Virus record (IMG/VR): IMGVR_UViG_3300042691_004350
Location: 1 to 39,334 of that record
Source: a virus
Reading direction: 5' to 3' (one strand)
DNA: 39,334 nucleotides
Shown: one piece after another, positions 15,184-24,112 of the stretch
How positions within the stretch are numbered: the stretch's first letter is position 1
Layout of the letters: the number at the start of each line of letters is the position of its first letter
The notes under the pieces: generated by a model
Databases searched by the model: none
Told to the model about the DNA's origin: nothing
Seen by the model: the letters and a program-made list of their open reading frames with translations, nothing else
Position numbers and translations under genes: made by a program

Positions 15184-15495
15184 TTACTCTTCGTCGGAGT
15201 AGTCTTCTGAATCGTCGTACTCAACCCAGTCGTCTGACTCATCATCGAACCAATAGACGTTACCTGACTCATCAACGTACCAAACGTTGTCGTCTTCGTC
15301 GACTTCAGCCCAGTCATCCAAGTCTTCGTCGAAGTAGTACAGAACATCTGACTCTTCGTCGTAGAACCAAATAACGCCGTCTTCGTCGATGTCGAAATCG
15401 ATGTCGTACTCTTCGTCTAAATCTTCAACAACTTCTAAGTCCAGCGCGTTCAACAAATCTTCAACATTAACCAACAAAGTAATAGATGCAAACAT
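15184..15495 (-). CDS. Hyperacidic aromatic-rich protein (DNA-mimic candidate), 103 aa
   Basis: The start is the ATG at 15495 behind CTACGGAGCTTATC. The product has 44 Asp/Glu and no Lys, Arg or His among 103 residues, plus 5 Trp and 8 Tyr. After a short hydrophobic N-terminus (MFASITLLVNVEDLLNAL) the rest is a degenerate repeat of acidic runs with aromatic pairs, such as VIWFYDEESD, NVWYVDESGN and VYWFDDESDD. Such composition recalls DNA-mimic proteins (for example T7 Ocr) that block restriction or DNA-binding enzymes. A Ca-binding or purely structural role is also possible. No family recognised. It is the last gene of the leftward unit. Confidence 0.75.
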   Translation of the reverse strand: MFASITLLVNVEDLLNALDLEVVEDLDEEYDIDFDIDEDGVIWFYDEESDVLYYFDEDLDDWAEVDEDDNVWYVDESGNVYWFDDESDDWVEYDDSEDYSDEE

Positions 15496-15578
15496 GATAA
15501 GCTCCGTAGTCAAATTAGCAACCTCCACAGGCCGCAAAAACTATCCTACACTAAAAATATGACGGATTTGAAATAAAG

Positions 15579-15782
15579 CTACATACTCTCCATAGTCTCG
15601 TACGCTTGCAATAATCGCTTTAATTTTCGTATCTCTTCATCGCGCTCGTTTAGTTTTTTCTGTAGATGTTCGCTTAACGCATAAACTTCTGCAATTTTTT
15701 CAAACCTTGCTTTGTGGTCTGCTAGCATTATGTTGTACAAACGCTCTGACGCTTCAATTTGTTTTTGGAAAAAGTCGGACAT
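15579..15782 (-). CDS. Small coiled-coil protein, 67 aa
   Basis: The ATG at 15782 (MSDFFQKQIEASERL...) has an AGGAGAATAATTATT ribosome binding site. A longer in-frame reading from 15845 would run back inside the phosphoesterase gene. The protein is almost wholly helical with heptad-like leucines (HLQKKLNERDEEIRKLKRLL). It lies 13 nt after the phosphoesterase gene and is probably co-transcribed with it. Function unknown. Confidence 0.7.
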   Translation of the reverse strand: MSDFFQKQIEASERLYNIMLADHKARFEKIAEVYALSEHLQKKLNERDEEIRKLKRLLQAYETMESM

Positions 15783-15795
15783 AATAATTATTCTC

Positions 15796-16755
15796 CTACG
15801 TTTTAATAACTTCACCACGAAAATAAACCAATCCTTCGTCTTCATTAATCACTTCAAACAACTCCGGCGGCATAAGTTTGCTATTGTAAATCGTTAACGC
15901 AGCACCTCCACTACGCCAATTGCGTGGCGAGTCTTCCATATAGCTAAAACCATCGTCATAGATTGGTGCTAGGGTCCCGGTATCGATGCCATACCTCGCG
16001 CCTGAATAATCTGAGAAGGGGGTCACCTTAAGGGAATGAAGGTGCCCAGAACAGAAGCTTACCCCCGATTTTAAAATATTGTTGTAGACAGCGTGAATTC
16101 CATTGTGCCATCTATGCTTAATCATCAAGTTACCGTTAACCATTATGCTTGTTTGGAATTTCCAACGTGGGAAGTAGTCTTTGAGGTTGAATCCTTGCAG
16201 ACCTTTAAAACCGTCGCCCACTTGTGTTGCTAGTTTGGAGTTAAATCTAAGGTCATGGTTACCCCACGTCCACATTAATTTTGCGTTACCAGCAACAGCT
16301 TCGATCTCGTTGACGCGTTCTTGGCAAGATTCGAGTTCTTGCTTAACGCTTGGGAGTGTTTGCCAGTCTCCTGCGGGGAATCTTGAGATTGTAGCGCCGT
16401 CAAAAACGTCGCCGTTAAGCACAATAATTTTTGGCTTGATATCTTTTATTAGCTTTACGAAACCTTTATGAGCCGATGATATAACTCCGGGCCAGTAGTG
16501 GCAGTCTGAAGCTACTAAAATAACACCGCTCTTAATATCTACTTTAGTTCTTACACCATTATCAGGGTATGTAACATTAAAATCTGGACTTTTAGGGCTA
16601 ACGCCTAATAGTTTTTCACCAGTCTTTTCTTCTAATGTACGCCGTCTTGTGTTAACGCCTCGAAGGGTTAGCCCAGTAACTTTAGCAATTTCATTAACGC
16701 TGCCGTATTTTCTCCACAAACCCAAAAACTCTTCGTCTGTAATTTTTGTCGCCAT
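15796..16755 (-). CDS. Metallophosphoesterase with N-terminal HTH-like region
   Basis: This 319-aa calcineurin-like enzyme shows the full metal-site set in order: DxH (Asp84, His86), GDxxD (115-119), GNHD (165-168), a His in HRWH (214-217) and GHxH (237-240). Residues about 1-50 (SVNEIAKVTGLTLRGVNTRR) look like a helix-turn-helix, perhaps for DNA contact. Phage members of this superfamily include DNA- or nucleotide-processing phosphatases. The true substrate is unknown. It follows a terminator, so it needs its own promoter or read-through. The ribosome binding site is weak (GTGAG). Confidence 0.9.
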   Translation of the reverse strand: MATKITDEEFLGLWRKYGSVNEIAKVTGLTLRGVNTRRRTLEEKTGEKLLGVSPKSPDFNVTYPDNGVRTKVDIKSGVILVASDCHYWPGVISSAHKGFVKLIKDIKPKIIVLNGDVFDGATISRFPAGDWQTLPSVKQELESCQERVNEIEAVAGNAKLMWTWGNHDLRFNSKLATQVGDGFKGLQGFNLKDYFPRWKFQTSIMVNGNLMIKHRWHNGIHAVYNNILKSGVSFCSGHLHSLKVTPFSDYSGARYGIDTGTLAPIYDDGFSYMEDSPRNWRSGGAALTIYNSKLMPPELFEVINEDEGLVYFRGEVIKT

Positions 16756-16776
16756 TTTTGACTCACAAGTAATTAA

Positions 16777-16806
16777 AGTATTGCGAACCTAACATAGATT
16801 TGTGAA
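16777..16806 (-). promoter_or_regulatory. Possible sigma70-like promoter for the phosphoesterase unit
   Basis: On the minus strand TTCACA (one mismatch to TTGACA) at 16806-16801 is followed after 18 bp by AATACT (two mismatches to TATAAT) at 16782-16777. It lies between the terminator at 16835-16874 and the start codon at 16755, where a new promoter is expected. The match is modest and the region is AT-rich, so chance is possible. Confidence 0.3.
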
Positions 16807-16834
16807 ATATGTGTTAAACGATTGATTCTAAGGC

Positions 16835-16874
16835 GAAAAAATAGAAACGAGTCCAACCAGTAAGATTAGACCCG
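16835..16874 (-). terminator. Intrinsic terminator of the late (structural) unit
   Basis: Read on the minus strand, CGGGTCTAATC (16874-16864) pairs with GGTTGGACTCG (16858-16848) over 11 positions with a few G-U pairs and a TTACT loop. TTTCTATTTTTT (16847-16836) follows. It lies just past the last of the three small basic genes and so closes the long leftward structural/lysis unit. No other convincing minus-strand terminator was noticed to its right. Confidence 0.85.
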
Positions 16875-16904
16875 CTTCAGTAAGTCAGTCCTTTGATGCC
16901 AGAA

Positions 16905-17078
16905 TTACTTCTTGCCCTTTTTCATAGCCATCATCTTTTCTTTGGATTCCATCTTTTTGCTTTCGCCCTTCTCGTGCTTCATCATGGCAGTTTTGGATGG
17001 GTACTTCTCCATACCACCATACTCTTTAACCATCTTGCTCTTTGCAGTACGTTGACCGCGCATTGGCATACCTTTCAT
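16905..17078 (-). CDS. Small Lys/Met-rich basic protein, 57 aa
   Basis: It starts at the ATG at 17078 (TAATG overlap with the gene before it), behind CTAGGAGAAAGTA, and ends in TAA at 16905. The sequence (MKGMPMRGQRTAKSKM..., ending MMAMKKGKK) has about 16 Lys and 11 Met in 57 residues and no hydrophobic core, so it is likely disordered. Similar tiny basic proteins occur beside phage structural genes and might bind or condense DNA in the virion. That role is a guess. Confidence 0.68.
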   Translation of the reverse strand: MKGMPMRGQRTAKSKMVKEYGGMEKYPSKTAMMKHEKGESKKMESKEKMMAMKKGKK

Positions 17079-17236
17079 TACTTTCTCCTAGCTGCTCTCA
17101 TGTTATCCACGAGATTTGGGTAAGGACGACCTGCTTTCTTTGCTGCGGCCTTCGCCGTCGTCTTCTGCGAAGGTGTTAGTTTCTTTGGCTTGCCTAGCTC
17201 TTTGGGACGAGGCGTTTCCCATACTTGTTTTTTCAT
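17078..17236 (-). CDS. Small basic protein, 52 aa
   Basis: The ATG at 17236 follows GGAAGTGCTGAT, and the TAA at 17080-17078 shares its last base region with the next start. The product (MKKQVWETPRPKELGKPKKL..., ending NMRAARRK) is Lys-, Arg- and Pro-rich with no acidic core. It is the second of three consecutive basic mini-proteins. Both ends are fixed by tight coupling to its neighbours. Function unknown. Confidence 0.66.
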   Translation of the reverse strand: MKKQVWETPRPKELGKPKKLTPSQKTTAKAAAKKAGRPYPNLVDNMRAARRK

Positions 17237-17237
17237 A

Positions 17238-17486
17238 TCAGCACTTCCATGCTCTGAGAGATTTATTGATGCGGCTGTTCGGATCGTTAGCAGTTTTAGA
17301 AGAGGTAAGTTTCTTCTTCATGCCTTCCATACGGGCACAGAACGAGTCTCTACGCTTGCCACCTTCAGGCTGTGGGGCTTTGAGATTACCACCCGTTGCC
17401 TTATTGTAGCTTGCTCTGCCCTTGGCGTTAAGACCCCCTTGAGGGTCTTTGCCTTCCTTGCGTTGCCATGCTGGTGACTTAGCCAT
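17238..17486 (-). CDS. DUF6321-like small basic phage protein, 82 aa
   Basis: The N-terminal pattern MAKSPAWQRKEGKDPQGGLN, followed by AKGRASYNKATGGNLKAP and later RRDSFCARMEGM, matches a widespread small phage protein that I know as DUF6321. It is basic, with no known activity, and is usually encoded near structural genes. The start overlaps the stop of the giant 2201-aa gene (TAATG), so it is translated right after it. Confidence 0.8.
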   Translation of the reverse strand: MAKSPAWQRKEGKDPQGGLNAKGRASYNKATGGNLKAPQPEGGKRRDSFCARMEGMKKKLTSSKTANDPNSRINKSLRAWKC

Positions 17487-20400
17487 TATTCCTCTTCCTC
17501 CTCGCCGCCGCGAACTTCGGCGACACGTTTTTCCATGCGCTCACGCAGAACTTCTAGTTCTTTATCAAGCGCCTCGTAGTCAGGATAACCTTTGCGGTAT
17601 TCCTCTTTCTTAGCTTTGTTCATTGCTGATTTAAAGTCTCGTTTGATACCTTTGACAACTTTGTCTTGGATAGCTAAAGATTCATCTACATTGTAATCAT
17701 ACAACTTAAAGCCAAACATTCTTGCTATTACAAGATTACTTGGCTTGGCTCCTGTTATACCTTCTTTTTCTTGGATAATATCTTTTACTTTACTCCAATT
17801 TTTACTGGAGACTGCAGGAGGCATGGCTGTGTCATAAGCAAATACAGCGGAGTTTACTAATTTATCCCACTCTGAATCTGTAGGCTTATGAATATCTTTG
17901 CCGCTATATGGATCAACACCAAGCAGTAAACCAGATATGGCAGATACGAATGGGCCGCTTGGCGTAACCACACTAGGAATCCACGACTGTCCGAACAAAC
18001 CGTTAGGCAACCCTTTGGTTATGGATGCAAACGGTACATAGTCGCCTAGCTTGTAGTACACAGGATTTTCTTCGTCGCCCATAAATGGAATGCGGATAAA
18101 CATACGAGGACCGAACGAGCCAAAGAACATACGCTCACGCATATACTCAGGACCTTTTTCGCGTAGTTCGTCGTCGTCTCCATCACCCATGCTAGCCATT
18201 GCTATATCCAGCAAGTAGTAAGCCATTACGATGTTGGCTATCTTCCAAGGCTGGTGCAAAGCAATACGACCAAGCACAGGTGCTGCTGCGTAACCCCACG
18301 ATATAAATGGAATGACTGACTGGCGAAGAACACGTACTGCTTTAGAGTCGATGTCGTAGTCCAAAAATGCTTTACGAGCAAAGTCACCAGCAGAACGTAA
18401 TTGCTCAGGAGTTGCAGTAGTAGTTTTATCTCGTGCTTGCAAATCTCCAGCTTTAGTTAAGAAAGCAGCAAGACGGAAAATATTATCTTCTGCCGCGTAA
18501 ACTTCTGAAGCATAGAAGTCAACTTTCTTACCTACTTTGGCTGCAAACTGAACTACCTTCTGTGCTTTAGACTTTTCATAATTTGTAAACGCGGCTAGTC
18601 GTTTCATCAGCGAGTTGTCGTTCGCTGCTGCCATGTTGTCTTTCCAAGCATCGTACAAAGCTTTTTTAACCTCGGCGCTAGAAAAGTTACCTAGCATAGC
18701 ACCCGAGTTCATAAACGAGGACATCATGTCCAGTTCTGTAGCAGACAGTGCTTTGGGGTTGGCTTCATATAGCGCGAAGATACGTGCAGCATTACCTAAA
18801 GTTGCCATAGGAATGTCGTGCATCATAGCCAACGTTATATTTGACGCTACGTTTGTTACGTGAGTGCCGGGGTTATATACCGTCTTGGACTTCTTAAACC
18901 AACGCATACCGTCGTTGAAAATAGCGAACGGGATTAATGGACTACGATCAGCCATGTCGGTCATTGCGCTCCACACAGGGCCGGGCAGGTATTTATTTGC
19001 TAAGTCACCATAGGCCGGGGAATCGGGCAACTTCACCCAAGTACCAGAACGTCTGTACAGGCTATTAATCTGTGGGGACTTAGCTTCCTCTTGGCTAACT
19101 TTTAGAACTTGATCTTCATCAATAACCTGTCCAGAAAACGCTTTAATATCTTCCAGACTGTCAAACGCAATCGATTTATCCGCAGCCAAAGCTTTTGAAA
19201 ACTGCCTACTTGCATAGTTATTTGCAAGCGCCGCCATGGTGTTACGCATAGCGTTAGCCAAGTCATCGACTTTGTTTTCTTGTATAGCCTGTTTAGCGGT
19301 CATGCTGGACGAGAACTTATAGCCGCGATCTGGGTCGTACTGCGACATCCACCACTCTCTAGTGGCGTCTACTTGGTAGCCATCAGGGGCTTTACGGCCA
19401 CGCTTCTCAAACTCAGAGATAGACATATAGCCAGCGTGTTCTGGGCCATTGCCGGGGCGCAAACCGTCGTTCTTAAATACTTCGTAGAATCTGCTGTTTA
19501 GATCGACATCGCCGTTAGAGTCTTTTGCTAGCCAATCCATAAAGCCTTCTAGCGTATTTTCGCTTTTGTGCTTTAGTCCAAGGACTTTGGATAACTTACG
19601 AGCGCCGAATGTGCTGCTAGCTACCTGTGCGCTCTTCGACGCATACAGCAATGACTCAGAGAACTTACGGTTGTTGAAGAACGAACGCTCCGCAGCAGGG
19701 AGATCAGCAACGTAGGTCTTGAACCACTCCATGACGTTATCCGCTGTGCGGGTCATAATGCCTTTATCTGCGAGGCCATCCAATGCTTTCTTGTTGCCGT
19801 CCATGTAGTCGAACAAAGCACGGATTTCAGCAGCAGAACGGTTAGTGACAAAGTTCGCCAAACGCTCCATCTGCTGATAGCCGACACTCTTATTTACTTT
19901 GTAATTTTCGATCTCTTGGCTAGTCATTGCACCAGCACTGAAACGAGAGTTGACATAGATAAGGAACCGCTCAAGCGAAGGAAAATCCTTACGGATTGCC
20001 TCAGCCATTTTGCTAGTTGTTTGAGTAAACCTCTTAGCTACGTTCTCGTTCCAGCCAACAATATCGAAGAATGCCTTGGTGCTTATAGCAGCTGGTGCGA
20101 TTCGTTTGGTGTAGCCACGATAATCTTGGCCTGTAATGCCAGCAGCTTGTTGGGTTGCCTTATTAGATTGAACTGCGGCTTGTAATATATTTGGGTTGGT
20201 AGAATCAAAAGTGCCTTCGTTGAATTGAGACTTTATTTGTGTAGAAGAAAATGGAACTATTTCAGCCCCACCGTCCACAATAATACCGTCGTACCCCAAA
20301 GCTTTGAGTATATTTGTAACCGAGCTTGCCCCAAATCTACCTGTGCGCGAAACGTCGCGGATAAACTTATCTAGTGCAGTGTGAGAAGTAACCTCTAAAG

Positions 20401-23400
20401 GGTTTTTAATACTAATATAAACAGGCATTACATTAGCGCCTTCTTTTAGCTTACCCGTAGGTGTATCGATAAAGTTTGGGCGATTAGTCTGATTTATGCC
20501 TCTTGACTTATCTTGGAAAACTGTTCTGTTTGGGTTACCAACCGCGTAACCGCTTGCTTCATTAGCATTTTTGGAAAAGTACCCGGGAGATTTCCCATAC
20601 ATACCAAAGTTTAGAGTATTGCTTCCAGCAAATTTACTCCAAAACGCAGAAATGTTTGCGCTGGTTCCGTGGTAAACAACCAAGGGCTGACCATCGCTAT
20701 CTACAACTTTACTATCACCAAACCAACGCTTAAACGCGGTAGTAGCAATATCAAGCGCCTTGCCAGTTAATGACTTAGGCATCGTAGCTTTAGTAGACTG
20801 CTCCAGCAATTCCATAGACGCAGAAAGAACATCGCTAGCTACAGTGTCATTAGCACCCAATAGCCTACGAACAATCGCTTTGTACATCGCCCAGACAGAA
20901 CGGATAGAGTCTAAGAACGACTTGGGTGCATCACCTGTTTTGATCTCCTGCATTGCACGACGGAACTCATTAAGCGTAGCAGTATACGAAACCAATTCCA
21001 ACACAGCGTCTAGTCCACGTTTATTGTTGACTAAATCTTGGAGGATGTTCTGAACTTCCAACGCCTTACCTTGTAAACCCTTTGCGTCTAGTGCGCGTTT
21101 AAGCGACAGTTGCAACTGCTTAACTGCTGGTGCGTTAGGGTTCTGGTACACATACCATTGCAATGCGGCGTGGAAAGTCTCATGCAGCACAACTTCAGCT
21201 GACTGTTCGCCCCTGTTGATGTAGACCGTGTTCGTTTTTGGGTCGTAGCGGGAGCCGCCTTTGTCGGTGAATACTATTTTTGCTTGGTTGGCAGACTCAG
21301 ACAACGCGTCACGCAGCATACGAGCGAGTATTCGACCCATAGGCGTAGTGTTAAAACGCAAATACTGCAACATTGCTGGTAGGCCGTAATACTTCTCACC
21401 TCTGTTCTGAGGATTGATATAGCCGTTTTTCGCTACGTCCTCAAGGGCAGTAACTAATTTGCCTTTGGCTTTCTCAGCCATTTCAGTTGATGGGCGGATT
21501 ACTTGTCCACTAACATCAGCTAAATCAGGTAACTCAGACATAAATGTTTCGCGCTTCGCCGCTGCCCAACCAGAAGACAATGCAGTATCCAACGACTTCA
21601 TAGCCGCTAGTGTTTCTTTCTTTGTCTTGCCGGGCTTGGCTAACTTCTGCTGCACAGTGTCTTTAACAACACGAACAACTGCCTCGACGTTCTTAGCGTT
21701 GTTGTCTAGAGATTGGCCTAGATAGAATAAAGAATTCTGAACGTCCTTAGCCAAGTCTTCTAACTTAGATACTCGCTCTTCGGCTTTGCCTTTGGTGTTG
21801 TTCTTTACTTCACGTGCTAGGTTGGCACTGTAGTTAAGATAAGCATCATAAGCATCAGCAAACTTTCTTACAGCGTCAACAACCTTTTGTTCTGTTCTGC
21901 CAAAGGCTTTAGCCACTTTGCCCGACTTGCGGAAAATGGCATCACGAATGCCTAAGAGCGAACGCTGAGATAACGACACACGACCGGGGGCTTTAATTTG
22001 TTTAGCACCCTGAACTTCTGCACCGAGGTCTTCTTTGTTAACGTCGTCAATAACTTTCTTGGCGCGTGTCTTATCTAGTTCTGCGTCAGCTAGTTCCAGT
22101 TCTTCATCAAGAGCATCGGCGATAGACTTCCCTGCCTTAGCTTTTTTCTTTCGATCAGCTGCAAGTTCATTAGCCTTTAGTTCGCCAAGTGTATAAGTCT
22201 TATCGCCATCCATTATGGTTACACCGTCAGGTGATGGAGGCGCTGGATCAGAAGAAAAAGCCCCCGGTGCAGAAGTTGCACTGGGGGTAATGGTGGTGGT
22301 CACACCACCCGAAGGAACTGTTGCAGCTACCTGCTGCGCAGGAAGAGTAGCTGATGTTTGAGCTTGTGGACCTGCAGCAGCAAACTGCTGCGCTGGCCCT
22401 AACCCCGTAGCTGGGCGAGGTGCATTCTGATCTACTGGACCTGCCATAGCAGCAATCTGACCAGCGCCTAGCGGCGGGGTTCCACCTAATGCAGCTTGTT
22501 GATTGCTACCCAACTCCCCCCTAACAGGGCGTGGTTGGTTGAATGCTTCTGGACCAGCGGCGAACATTCCGCGTTGGCTACCTTCTAAGCCAGTAGACAC
22601 AGGGAAACGCCACACACTTGGCGACGTTGGGTCGTTTGCAGCTTGGCGAATATCAGCCAAAATTTCTTTAGCTGTCTTTGGTGTGGTGCTTCTTAATAAA
22701 TCTTTTGGTGCGCTAGGATCAGTATTGGCCTGACGCTCCATAACTTCGCCCATCGACAACTCGCGTGGAGCTTGTGAGCCATCAGGTAATGTCTCATAAG
22801 TAAACTGTCCACTTGGCTCATTAAATGCTTCTTCGAACTGGGCTATGTAGTCAGCTTCGTTTGTGGGCTGTGCGCCGATACCAAGGCGTTGATTAATGCC
22901 AGCGCCCACCTCTAAATTCTGCACCGCTTCTTCCATACGACGAAGTGCGTCAGTGCGACGGTCTTCTAACTCAATCTGCCCTAGAGTCCAGCGCTCTATA
23001 TCTTTAGGGGCAACACCTTGTCGTTGTGCTTCAACATTAACAGCAGCAATTGCTTGAGCGCGAATATCACGAGGAACTAGTGGGTCATCAGATAAAGCGG
23101 TCTTCAGCGCAGCAGCATTGTTAGACCTAGACACATGTGCACCGAAAGCAAATGGGCCTAACAACAACGTCAGACCAGTAGCACCCATAGCGGATTGCTT
23201 GGCTATTTCCAGTAAGTCTTCAGACTTGCCACCATAGGATTGCTCAACCAACGACGTGCCCACGTCTTGTGCTATCTCTGTAGCTGGCTGGACTAAAAGA
23301 TTAGTCGCTAGACCTTTAGCAAACGGTTTGACGATACCAGTATCAGTCATCTCAGCAGCAACACTTGCAGTAGTGCCACCACCTGCTCGACCTAACAGTG

Positions 23401-24091
23401 GCTTAAATAATTTACCGCCAACGTAAGTAGCTAAACCTTCACCAACGCCTTGGATTGCACCAGTACGATAAGAGGCTTGACGTGCTTCATCTTCAGGCAC
23501 ACCTTGAGCAATCAACTTTTCGTAAGTATCTTGCGCTTGTGACGTGCCGAATAAGCCAGCAACTGCGAAAGGCATACCGCCGGGAACCATCGCGGCTGGA
23601 ATAGTCGCTGCAACAGGACCAACTGCACGAGCGCCAGAAAGGAATGTTTGTTGCGCTATGCCACGGCCACGCATATCGGGTTCAAACTTAGGTGCTAATG
23701 CGGTAGATTCTTCGACAAGTCTACGTCCTGTGTCGGCTACAGCACCAGAAGGTCTTAGCGATAACTGCCCTTCAGTATCGTAACTTCCGGGCGCAGCCAT
23801 GGCTTGTCCTTGCGCACCGATCTCAATAGCTCTGGTAAGGCCGGGCAGTTCTCTTGCGAAAAACTGTTGACCTTGGCCTACCATCTTCGGTACATCAACA
23901 GCTAGACCCCCGACTAGTTGTCTGCCCATCTCAGGCAGGAAACCTTTCGGCTTCAAGTCAAGATAATTCGCTACCGACTCAAATGGTACTTTTTTGCGTT
24001 TGCTGTACTCACGAACAAGCTCGTCGTCGGGCAAATCACGCAACTCCTGCGGGGCGGAATTACGAAGGTCTGCAAGAGAATATATGGCCAT
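17486..24091 (-). CDS. Giant polyvalent virion protein with zincin motif and ADP-ribosyltransferase domain, 2201 aa
   Basis: This single 6.6-kb gene probably encodes an internal protein ejected with the DNA. Rough layout: helical N-terminus; Gly/Ala-rich hydrophobic stretches about 150-330; disordered Pro/Gln/Ala linker about 530-620; long helices; HETFH (HExxH) at 970-974 in VVLHETFHAAL; an ADP-ribosyltransferase of the phage polyvalent type about 1120-1290 with YHGT at 1140-1143 and a later AEIVPFSSTQIKS (Glu1277); more helices; and a C-terminal 400 residues with hydrophobic segments and an acidic end. Polyvalent proteins carry several effector domains delivered on entry. Target residues and partners are unknown. 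The ribosome binding site is weak. Confidence 0.85.
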   Translation of the reverse strand: MAIYSLADLRNSAPQELRDLPDDELVREYSKRKKVPFESVANYLDLKPKGFLPEMGRQLVGGLAVDVPKMVGQGQQFFARELPGLTRAIEIGAQGQAMAAPGSYDTEGQLSLRPSGAVADTGRRLVEESTALAPKFEPDMRGRGIAQQTFLSGARAVGPVAATIPAAMVPGGMPFAVAGLFGTSQAQDTYEKLIAQGVPEDEARQASYRTGAIQGVGEGLATYVGGKLFKPLLGRAGGGTTASVAAEMTDTGIVKPFAKGLATNLLVQPATEIAQDVGTSLVEQSYGGKSEDLLEIAKQSAMGATGLTLLLGPFAFGAHVSRSNNAAALKTALSDDPLVPRDIRAQAIAAVNVEAQRQGVAPKDIERWTLGQIELEDRRTDALRRMEEAVQNLEVGAGINQRLGIGAQPTNEADYIAQFEEAFNEPSGQFTYETLPDGSQAPRELSMGEVMERQANTDPSAPKDLLRSTTPKTAKEILADIRQAANDPTSPSVWRFPVSTGLEGSQRGMFAAGPEAFNQPRPVRGELGSNQQAALGGTPPLGAGQIAAMAGPVDQNAPRPATGLGPAQQFAAAGPQAQTSATLPAQQVAATVPSGGVTTTITPSATSAPGAFSSDPAPPSPDGVTIMDGDKTYTLGELKANELAADRKKKAKAGKSIADALDEELELADAELDKTRAKKVIDDVNKEDLGAEVQGAKQIKAPGRVSLSQRSLLGIRDAIFRKSGKVAKAFGRTEQKVVDAVRKFADAYDAYLNYSANLAREVKNNTKGKAEERVSKLEDLAKDVQNSLFYLGQSLDNNAKNVEAVVRVVKDTVQQKLAKPGKTKKETLAAMKSLDTALSSGWAAAKRETFMSELPDLADVSGQVIRPSTEMAEKAKGKLVTALEDVAKNGYINPQNRGEKYYGLPAMLQYLRFNTTPMGRILARMLRDALSESANQAKIVFTDKGGSRYDPKTNTVYINRGEQSAEVVLHETFHAALQWYVYQNPNAPAVKQLQLSLKRALDAKGLQGKALEVQNILQDLVNNKRGLDAVLELVSYTATLNEFRRAMQEIKTGDAPKSFLDSIRSVWAMYKAIVRRLLGANDTVASDVLSASMELLEQSTKATMPKSLTGKALDIATTAFKRWFGDSKVVDSDGQPLVVYHGTSANISAFWSKFAGSNTLNFGMYGKSPGYFSKNANEASGYAVGNPNRTVFQDKSRGINQTNRPNFIDTPTGKLKEGANVMPVYISIKNPLEVTSHTALDKFIRDVSRTGRFGASSVTNILKALGYDGIIVDGGAEIVPFSSTQIKSQFNEGTFDSTNPNILQAAVQSNKATQQAAGITGQDYRGYTKRIAPAAISTKAFFDIVGWNENVAKRFTQTTSKMAEAIRKDFPSLERFLIYVNSRFSAGAMTSQEIENYKVNKSVGYQQMERLANFVTNRSAAEIRALFDYMDGNKKALDGLADKGIMTRTADNVMEWFKTYVADLPAAERSFFNNRKFSESLLYASKSAQVASSTFGARKLSKVLGLKHKSENTLEGFMDWLAKDSNGDVDLNSRFYEVFKNDGLRPGNGPEHAGYMSISEFEKRGRKAPDGYQVDATREWWMSQYDPDRGYKFSSSMTAKQAIQENKVDDLANAMRNTMAALANNYASRQFSKALAADKSIAFDSLEDIKAFSGQVIDEDQVLKVSQEEAKSPQINSLYRRSGTWVKLPDSPAYGDLANKYLPGPVWSAMTDMADRSPLIPFAIFNDGMRWFKKSKTVYNPGTHVTNVASNITLAMMHDIPMATLGNAARIFALYEANPKALSATELDMMSSFMNSGAMLGNFSSAEVKKALYDAWKDNMAAANDNSLMKRLAAFTNYEKSKAQKVVQFAAKVGKKVDFYASEVYAAEDNIFRLAAFLTKAGDLQARDKTTTATPEQLRSAGDFARKAFLDYDIDSKAVRVLRQSVIPFISWGYAAAPVLGRIALHQPWKIANIVMAYYLLDIAMASMGDGDDDELREKGPEYMRERMFFGSFGPRMFIRIPFMGDEENPVYYKLGDYVPFASITKGLPNGLFGQSWIPSVVTPSGPFVSAISGLLLGVDPYSGKDIHKPTDSEWDKLVNSAVFAYDTAMPPAVSSKNWSKVKDIIQEKEGITGAKPSNLVIARMFGFKLYDYNVDESLAIQDKVVKGIKRDFKSAMNKAKKEEYRKGYPDYEALDKELEVLRERMEKRVAEVRGGEEEEE

Positions 24092-24112
24092 GGTCTACTT
24101 TATAGATTAAGT

